From contig JAWKPL010000001.1 of assembly GCA_041390685.1 (NCBI GenBank), positions 620,001 through 684,000 of the forward strand: a DNA stretch of 64,000 bases, in the 5' to 3' direction. A program made the position numbers and the translations under genes. Numbering within the stretch: the first letter of the stretch is position 1; every line of letters starts with the position of its first letter. The notes under the pieces were generated by a model that worked only from the letters and a program-made list of their open reading frames with translations, was not told the origin of the DNA and made no database searches. Source of the stretch: JAIBBD01 sp041390685 (GTDB lineage Bacteria; Chloroflexota; Dehalococcoidia; UBA2979). Below, one piece after another: positions 59,224 through 64,000 of this stretch.

Positions 59224-59822
59224 GAGGTCACGCTATTCGGTTTGTGCACCGGGTCATCGTACACGTCGAACGTCACCTCGCCGCTCTGGGTGTCGAGGAT
59301 GGCGTAGGACGAGCGGAAGCCGTTCCAGGGGTCGCGTGGTTGCCCTGCGGAGCCGGGGTTGATGACCAGAGTGCCGTTGACCTGGTGGGTCATGGCGCAG
59401 TGGGTGTGGCCGTGGATGACGTAGTCGGCGCCGAGGTTGCCGAACTCCTTCATGACGGCGTTATGGGGATACACGTACTCACCGCAATCGCGGTGGGAGC
59501 CATGGAACATCGTGATGCGCTTGCCGCCGATGACAGTGTCGATGCGGGTCGGCCGTTCGGCGAGCCACTTCAACAGGTCCTGGTCGACATCCGGCTGCTC
59601 GCGGACGCGCTGGCCGCCCCGGCCGAGGACGACTTCCTCGTGGTTGCCGAGGACGAGATGCGCGCCGATTTCCTTGAGGCGACCGATCACCTCGTTGGAG
59701 AAGCGGAACTGGAAGATGGCGTCACCGGCGCACAACACCTCGTCGACATGGCCCATGCGTTCGAGGGCCATGTCGAGCGAAGCGATGTTGCAGTGGATGT
59801 CAGAGACAATCCCGAGTCGCAC
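59220..59822 (-). CDS. Metallophosphoesterase, YfcE/MJ0936-like
   Basis: A 200-residue calcineurin-fold phosphoesterase. Motifs GIVSDIHCNI, AGDAI, LGNHEEVVLG and VIHGHTHCAM bind two metals. YfcE-like enzymes cleave phosphodiesters, and the natural substrate is unknown. It lies between the AAA and VWA genes of one operon; its stop overlaps the VWA ATG by 4 bases, and 25 bases separate it from the AAA gene. A functional link to the ATPase system is possible but unproven. Confidence 0.92.
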   Translation of the reverse strand: MRLGIVSDIHCNIASLDMALERMGHVDEVLCAGDAIFQFRFSNEVIGRLKEIGAHLVLGNHEEVVLGRGGQRVREQPDVDQDLLKWLAERPTRIDTVIGGKRITMFHGSHRDCGEYVYPHNAVMKEFGNLGADYVIHGHTHCAMTHQVNGTLVINPGSAGQPRDPWNGFRSSYAILDTQSGEVTFDVYDDPVHKPNSVTS

Positions 59823-59847
59823 CGGACCTCCCGCCCGTGTCCGCCCG

Positions 59848-60723
59848 TCAGTCAGCGAAGATCGAGGTTACGACCTCCTCGAGGGAGCGCTGGACTTCGA
59901 TGTCGTCCGTGAGGCCCCACACGACCGCGGACTGGCACGCACGGCGAGGCGCGATGCCGCTGGCGATGAGTTTACCGGCGTAGACCAGGAGGCGAGTTGA
60001 GACGCCTTCGGCGAGTCCGTGCTCTTTCAGGTTGCGGACTTTCTCCGCGAGCTTGGCCAGCTCGTTGGCCATCTCCTGGGAGCAGTTGGACTCGACGCGG
60101 ATGATTTCGGCTTCCTGGTCGCGCGGCGGGTAGTCGAACTCGATGGCGATGAAGCGCTGGCGCGTGGAGTGCTTGAGGTCCTTCAGCGCGGACTGGTAGC
60201 CCGGGTTGTAGGACAGCACGAGCAGGAAGCCAGGAGCGGCCTCGAGCAGGTCGCCGCGCTTGTCGATCGGCAGCAGCCGCCGGTAGTCAGTGAGGGGGTG
60301 AATGAGGACGGTGGTGTCCTTGCGTGCCTCGACGATCTCGTCGAGGTAGCAGATGGCGCCGACCTTGACGGCGCGGGTGATGGGGCCGTCGATCCAGCGG
60401 GTCTCCTCACCCTCGAGGAGGTAGCGGCCGACGAGGTCGGACGCGGTAAGGTCCTCGTGGCAGGCGACCGTAATGAGCGGCACTCCTTCGTCGTCACGGG
60501 TGCCCAGGTGGCCATGCAGGCGCCAGGACATGTACTCGACGAAGCGGGTCTTGCCGCAGCCAGTAGGGCCTTTCAGCAGGACGGGGACGTTCTGGTCGTA
60601 TGCAGTCTCGAAGAGCTGGATCTCGTCCGCGATGGGGAGATAGTACGGCTCGCTGGTGAGCCGGAAGTCCTCGATCTGCATTTGCTTATAGGCCTGCTCG
60701 GCCCTGGTGTGGGTAGTTGTCAC
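59848..60723 (-). CDS. NorQ/CbbQ-like AAA+ ATPase
   Basis: A 291-residue MoxR-related ATPase of the CbbQ/NirQ/NorQ group. Walker A is KGPTGCGKTRF near 51-61, Walker B GAICYLDEIVEARKDTTVLI near 131, and LLVLSYNPGYQSALKDLKHS and STRQRFIAIEFDYPPRDQEA follow. These ATPases work with a VWA partner to remodel a metalloenzyme; the VWA gene is two genes downstream. GTG start overlaps the coaE stop by 4 bases. No NO reductase, Rubisco or other known target is in the window. Confidence 0.93.
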   Translation of the reverse strand: MTTTHTRAEQAYKQMQIEDFRLTSEPYYLPIADEIQLFETAYDQNVPVLLKGPTGCGKTRFVEYMSWRLHGHLGTRDDEGVPLITVACHEDLTASDLVGRYLLEGEETRWIDGPITRAVKVGAICYLDEIVEARKDTTVLIHPLTDYRRLLPIDKRGDLLEAAPGFLLVLSYNPGYQSALKDLKHSTRQRFIAIEFDYPPRDQEAEIIRVESNCSQEMANELAKLAEKVRNLKEHGLAEGVSTRLLVYAGKLIASGIAPRRACQSAVVWGLTDDIEVQRSLEEVVTSIFAD

Positions 60724-61379
60724 TTGCGAGCCGCCCGCTTCGTTCCCTTGTCCTCGGCGCCGGCGCCGTTGGACTCCTCGATGCGCTTGAGCAGTTTCTT
60801 CCATTCGCGCTCGATGCGCTGCTCGAACTGCTCGAGCGTGCCCGAATTGTCGACTTTCACGTCGGCATAGGCGAGGCGCTCCTTGTTGGTGAGCTGCGAA
60901 TCGATGCGTGTCTGCGCCTGTGCCTCGGTGAGGCCGTTACGCGCCATGAGCCGCTCGCGTGCGACCTCTGGCGTGACGGTCACGACCCACACCTCGTCGG
61001 CGAGGTCCATCCAGTTGGCCTCGATCATGACGGCGGCCTCGAGGACGATCGTCGACGACGGGTCGCGCTTCTGGAGGTCCGCGATCTCCTCGGCGGCGAG
61101 TTTACGGATCTCGGGCCAGACAATGTCGGTCAGCCGCTGCATCTGGGCGGGGTCGCCGAAGACCTTGCCGCCGAGCAGCTGCCGGTTGATCGTACCGTCC
61201 GCGGCAACGAGGTCGTGGCCGAACTCGTTGACCACGGCCTGGAAGCCACTGGTGCCGGGTTCGTAGACACGGTGCCCGACCCGGTCCGCATCGATGACGA
61301 TCGCGCCGTAGCCTTTGAGCAAGCTCGCGGCAGTAGACTTCCCGGAGGCGATCCCTCCGGTCAGGCCAATAACGGTCAT
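60720..61379 (-). CDS. coaE: Dephospho-CoA kinase
   Basis: A 219-residue P-loop kinase that makes CoA from dephospho-CoA and ATP. The P-loop is LTGGIASGKST at 6-16, followed by VIDADRVGHRVYEPG, WPEIRKLAAEEIADLQ and VTVTPEVARERLMARNGLTE. A Lys/Arg-rich tail (KGTKRAARK) is added. First gene of a four-gene operon with a strong promoter at 61432-61460. Its stop is GTGA-coupled to the AAA gene. Confidence 0.96.
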   Translation of the reverse strand: MTVIGLTGGIASGKSTAASLLKGYGAIVIDADRVGHRVYEPGTSGFQAVVNEFGHDLVAADGTINRQLLGGKVFGDPAQMQRLTDIVWPEIRKLAAEEIADLQKRDPSSTIVLEAAVMIEANWMDLADEVWVVTVTPEVARERLMARNGLTEAQAQTRIDSQLTNKERLAYADVKVDNSGTLEQFEQRIEREWKKLLKRIEESNGAGAEDKGTKRAARK

Positions 61380-61431
61380 GTAAGGCTCCGTCGGTAGCCG
61401 AGAAAACCATCGTTCGGCAGTAGCAATCCCG

Positions 61432-61460
61432 ATTGTATTGGCACCCTATCGAGGGTGCAA
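61432..61460 (-). promoter_or_regulatory. Strong promoter of the coaE operon with a dyad in the spacer
   Basis: Minus strand TTGCAC (61460-61455), 17-base spacer, TACAAT (61437-61432), the best promoter match seen in the window. A perfect 7-bp inverted repeat GCACCCT-ATCG-AGGGTGC (61441-61458) fills the spacer and part of the -35, the position of a repressor or MerR-type operator. Confidence 0.7.
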
Positions 61461-61517
61461 GGTGAAGCGGGACTGCGTGGTCGTTGGGTTATGTCCACTC
61501 GAAGTGCTGCGGAAGCA

Positions 61518-61547
61518 CGAGAGGGCCGGCGCATGCCGGCCCTCTCG
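61518..61547 (-). terminator. Terminator after etfA
   Basis: A perfect 13-bp stem (cgagagggccggc / gccggccctctcg) with loop GCAT lies 21 bases after the etfA stop. It separates the etf operon from the coaE promoter. Confidence 0.8.
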
Positions 61548-61567
61548 ATCGCGAACCGCGCAACAGA

Positions 61568-62542
61568 CTAGTCGAGCGCCTTGATGGCGTTGACGAGCTC
61601 CGGGAGGATCGCCTTGTAGTCGCCGACGATGCCGAAGCGGGCGGACTTAAAGATGTTCGCCTCCGGGTCGCGGTTGATGGCGACGATGGTCTTCGAGCCG
61701 CTGCAGCCGGCCATGTGCTGGCTGGCGCCGGAGATGGCGACTGCGATGTACAGGTCCGGGGTGACGACCTTGCCCGTGAGGCCGACCTGCTGGCTCGGCG
61801 GGTACCAGCCAAGGTCGCAGGCGGCGCGTGAGGCGCCGACGGCAGCCTTGTCCGACCCGAGGGCGGCGGCGAGCTCCTCGACGGCCTTGAAGCCCTCCGG
61901 AGCACCAAGGCCGCGGCCGCCAGAGACGACGATGGCGGCGTCCTCGATCTGCAGGCCCTCGGCGACGGCCGCTTCACGCCCGGTGATCTCGGTGCGGGAG
62001 GCAGCGGCCGCAGGCAGCTCGACGGTCTCACCGGAGGCGCCGGCGCGTGCCTCGATCGGGTCCTGGGACTTGGCGCGGACGGTCACGACGGCGGGCGACG
62101 TGGCGAAGGAGTAGGTGGCGTGCGCGTTGCCGCCGTACGCGGAGCGGGTGGCCCGGAGGCCGCCGTCCACGTTCTCGACGCGGATGCAGTCCATCGCGAC
62201 GGCGGTGTTGCGGCGGAAGGCAAGTCGCGGGCCGAGGTCGCGGCCGACGCCCGACTGGGCGATAAGGACGGCGGCCGCGCCGGTCTGGTCGAGGGCTGCC
62301 TCCACAGCGGCGAGCCACTGGTCGGAGCGGAACTCGTCGTAGGCGGCGTCGCCCGAGACGCAGGCGCGGTCAGCGCCGGCGGCGAAGGCGCCGGCGGCGG
62401 CACCAGGGGCGGCGCTGCCGAGGAGGGTGACACTGACCTTGCCGCCGTCGGCGATGCGCGTCGCGGCGCCGAGGAGCTCCTCGGTGACTGAAGAGAGCTG
62501 GCCGTCTGCGAGTTCGCCGACGACGAGGACATCCTGTGCCAT
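61568..62542 (-). CDS. etfA: Electron transfer flavoprotein, alpha subunit
   Basis: A 324-residue FAD-binding subunit. The C-terminal domain has VVSGGRGLGAPEGFKAVEEL, GASRAACDLGWYPPSQQVGL, LYIAVAISGASQHMAG and IVAINRDPEANIFKSARFGI, the ETF signature. It takes electrons from acyl-CoA and similar dehydrogenases. Start preceded by AAAGGAA. It follows etfB by 28 bases and the CCG-domain Fe-S gene is further upstream. An acyl-CoA dehydrogenase-like gene is at 23.8-25 kb. Confidence 0.97.
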   Translation of the reverse strand: MAQDVLVVGELADGQLSSVTEELLGAATRIADGGKVSVTLLGSAAPGAAAGAFAAGADRACVSGDAAYDEFRSDQWLAAVEAALDQTGAAAVLIAQSGVGRDLGPRLAFRRNTAVAMDCIRVENVDGGLRATRSAYGGNAHATYSFATSPAVVTVRAKSQDPIEARAGASGETVELPAAAASRTEITGREAAVAEGLQIEDAAIVVSGGRGLGAPEGFKAVEELAAALGSDKAAVGASRAACDLGWYPPSQQVGLTGKVVTPDLYIAVAISGASQHMAGCSGSKTIVAINRDPEANIFKSARFGIVGDYKAILPELVNAIKALD

Positions 62543-62570
62543 GGTCTGAGGTTCCTTTCGCTAGCCGGCG

Positions 62571-63374
62571 CTAGATGATCTTGGCGTCGCGCAGGGCCTT
62601 CGCGAGGGCCTGTGCCTGCTCGGCCGGGGTTTCGCCTTCCATGAGCTCGACTTCAGCCCCGGACTCGGGCTGGAACAGCTTCTCGAGCTTGAGGCGGGAG
62701 CCGGCGGCGCCGATCTCTGAGGCGTCGACGCCGAGGTCGGCGGGGCCCCAGGTGGTCACGGTCTTGCGGGCGGCCTGCATGATCTGTTGCAGCTTGGGGT
62801 AACGAGGGTCGCCGAGCTCGTTGGAGACGGTCACGACGGCCGGGAGGGGCATCTTGACGGTTTCGAAGCCGTCAGCGAGGACGCGCTGGACGACCATCGA
62901 GCCGCCGTCGGCCTGCGCGTCCTTGGCGATGATAGCGACGGGCCAGCCGAGCTCCTCGGCGATGCCGATGCCGACCTGGCCCATGTCCCAGTCGGCGGCC
63001 TGGCGGCCACAGAAGACCGCGTCCACGTCGCCGAGCTTCTTGATGGCGGCGGCGAGGGCGTGAGCGGTCGAGTAAGAGTCGCCGCCCTGGAAGGCGTCGT
63101 CGCTGAGGAGGACGCCTTCGTCGGCGCCCATCGCGAGGACCTGCTTGATGGCGGCCTGGGCGCTCTCCTGGCCGAGGGAGATGACGGTGACCTTGCCGTC
63201 GCCGGCCTTCTCCTTGATGCGGAGGGCAGCCTCAGCGGCCTGCGCATCGAAGGGGCTGAGGACGGGGGCGATGCCCTGGGCAGGGATCACCTCGTTCTTC
63301 GCGCTATCGATCCGGAACGCCGCAGGCGGCGTCTCCGGGTCGGGGATCTGCTTCGCACAGACGACCAGGTGCAT
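62571..63374 (-). CDS. etfB: Electron transfer flavoprotein, beta subunit
   Basis: A 267-residue ETF beta subunit: VVCAKQIPDPETPPAAFRID, LSPFDAQAAEAALRIKEKAG, VFCGRQAADWDMGQVGIGIA and VVTVSNELGDPRYPKLQQIM are typical. It forms a dimer with EtfA and binds AMP or FAD. The ATG has AAAGGAA upstream. It lies between the CCG-domain Fe-S gene and etfA, so the three probably form one operon. Length is normal. Confidence 0.97.
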   Translation of the reverse strand: MHLVVCAKQIPDPETPPAAFRIDSAKNEVIPAQGIAPVLSPFDAQAAEAALRIKEKAGDGKVTVISLGQESAQAAIKQVLAMGADEGVLLSDDAFQGGDSYSTAHALAAAIKKLGDVDAVFCGRQAADWDMGQVGIGIAEELGWPVAIIAKDAQADGGSMVVQRVLADGFETVKMPLPAVVTVSNELGDPRYPKLQQIMQAARKTVTTWGPADLGVDASEIGAAGSRLKLEKLFQPESGAEVELMEGETPAEQAQALAKALRDAKII

Positions 63375-63457
63375 GGAGACTTCCTTTCGTTACCGCTTGT
63401 GTTGCTGCCCGACTGAGCCAGACATGGCTGCTGGCCACCCCCAAGAGGGGCTGGTGC

Positions 63458-64000
63458 TTACTGGATTGCCTCCGCCACCTCGGAGGTGGCCCGGGAGCCG
63501 CCCTCCGGGCCGAAGACCGACTGTTCGAGGAGCTCGGCGATGTCGAAGGCGCGCATGCGGCCTTCCTCCTCGGGGTGCACGGCCGGAAGGCCGTCCTCGA
63601 ACATCTGGATGCAGAAGGGGCAGTTGGACACGACGCTGTCCGCGCCTGTGCCGACGGCCTCCTCTGAGCGCACGTGGTTGACGCGGCGCTCGCCGATCTC
63701 TTCCTGCCACATGTTGCCGCCGCCGGCGCCGCAGCAGAGGCCGCGGCTGCGGCTGCGCTTCATCTCCGTCAACGAGGTGCCCGGCAAGAACTCGATGATC
63801 TGGCGCGGGGCATCGTACTGGCCGTTGATGCGGCCGAGGTAGCACGAGTCGTGGTAGGTCATCTCGGACGCCGTCACCTGGTGACGAGCCTGGAGGTCGC
63901 CGTCCTTGAGCGCCTTTGCGAGGAACTCGGTGTGGTGGAGGACCTCGAAATGGCCATCGAACTGCGGGTATTCGTTCTTGAACGTGTTGAAGCAGTGTGG
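63458..64000 (-). CDS. CCG-domain (heterodisulfide reductase-like) Fe-S protein, 5' part cut off
   Basis: The last 181 residues of a CCG-domain protein; the gene runs off the right edge. Two CCG motifs are implied: PHCFNTFKNEYPQFDGHFEV (the Cys before PHC is beyond the edge) and TYHDSCYLGRINGQYDAPRQ with GLCCGAGGGNMWQEE, then SNCPFCIQMFEDGL. Next to etfBA this form is the membrane-associated Etf-quinone oxidoreductase type seen in Chloroflexota and actinobacteria, passing electrons to menaquinone; the role is inferred from context. Confidence 0.9.
   Translation of the reverse strand, partial: PHCFNTFKNEYPQFDGHFEVLHHTEFLAKALKDGDLQARHQVTASEMTYHDSCYLGRINGQYDAPRQIIEFLPGTSLTEMKRSRSRGLCCGAGGGNMWQEEIGERRVNHVRSEEAVGTGADSVVSNCPFCIQMFEDGLPAVHPEEEGRMRAFDIAELLEQSVFGPEGGSRATSEVAEAIQ

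Overview
The window is a high-GC bacterial chromosome segment with short intergenic gaps and many 1-4 base start/stop overlaps. Its gene content suggests an aerobic member of the Chloroflexota (possibly near Thermomicrobia or Tepidiformia); this is an inference from gene families (an F420-type luciferase-like oxidoreductase, DUF951, a MurA with Asp in place of the active-site Cys, MoxR/DUF58/DUF4129, and etfBA next to a CCG-domain iron-sulfur protein). No phage, insertion sequence, CRISPR array or rRNA was seen. One tRNA (Lys, UUU) is present.

Layout. 1-4.3 kb: a cut-off luciferase-like oxidoreductase, then a leftward cytochrome c oxidase operon (ctaC-ctaD-ctaF-ctaE). 4.4-8.5 kb: a copper lipoprotein, two small unknown proteins, an SDR/DUF2867 protein, hemerythrin and Dps. 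8.6-12.1 kb: an orphan peptide-type binding protein, tRNA-Lys and a PQQ-type sugar dehydrogenase lipoprotein. 12.2-30.4 kb: housekeeping genes, namely leuS with a possible Leu-codon leader, coaD-rsmD with a coiled-coil gene, an anchored GH18-like protein, HtrA, greA, lysS, serS, a PadR-controlled hydrolase and murA. 30.6-32.5 kb: a TPR gene of visibly lower GC content. 32.5-40.1 kb: a complete leftward F1Fo ATP synthase operon (atpZ-B-E-F-H-A-G-D-C).

40.2-48 kb: a DUF151 nuclease, DUF951, pyrF, murI, MoxR-DUF58-DUF4129 and a baeRF-like protein. 48-55.8 kb: two metallo-beta-lactamase proteins, a split YeeE/YedE pair, cinA, an aldo/keto reductase, a decayed hicAB locus, SdpI-like, ChrA and DUF302 proteins. 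55.9-61.5 kb: an operon of coaE, a NorQ/CbbQ-like AAA ATPase, a phosphoesterase and a very large NorD/CbbO-like VWA protein, behind a promoter with an operator-like dyad in its spacer. 61.5-64 kb: etfBA and a cut-off CCG-domain Fe-S protein, probably an electron route from acyl-CoA dehydrogenases to quinone.

The most notable points are an in-frame TAA that splits atpB, with an apparent one-base frameshift in the adjacent atpZ; an A2-type oxidase subunit I without the K-channel lysine; the odd-composition TPR gene behind a perfect CRP-type dyad; the orphan NorQ/NorD-like pair; and several regulatory dyads that sit directly on promoters.
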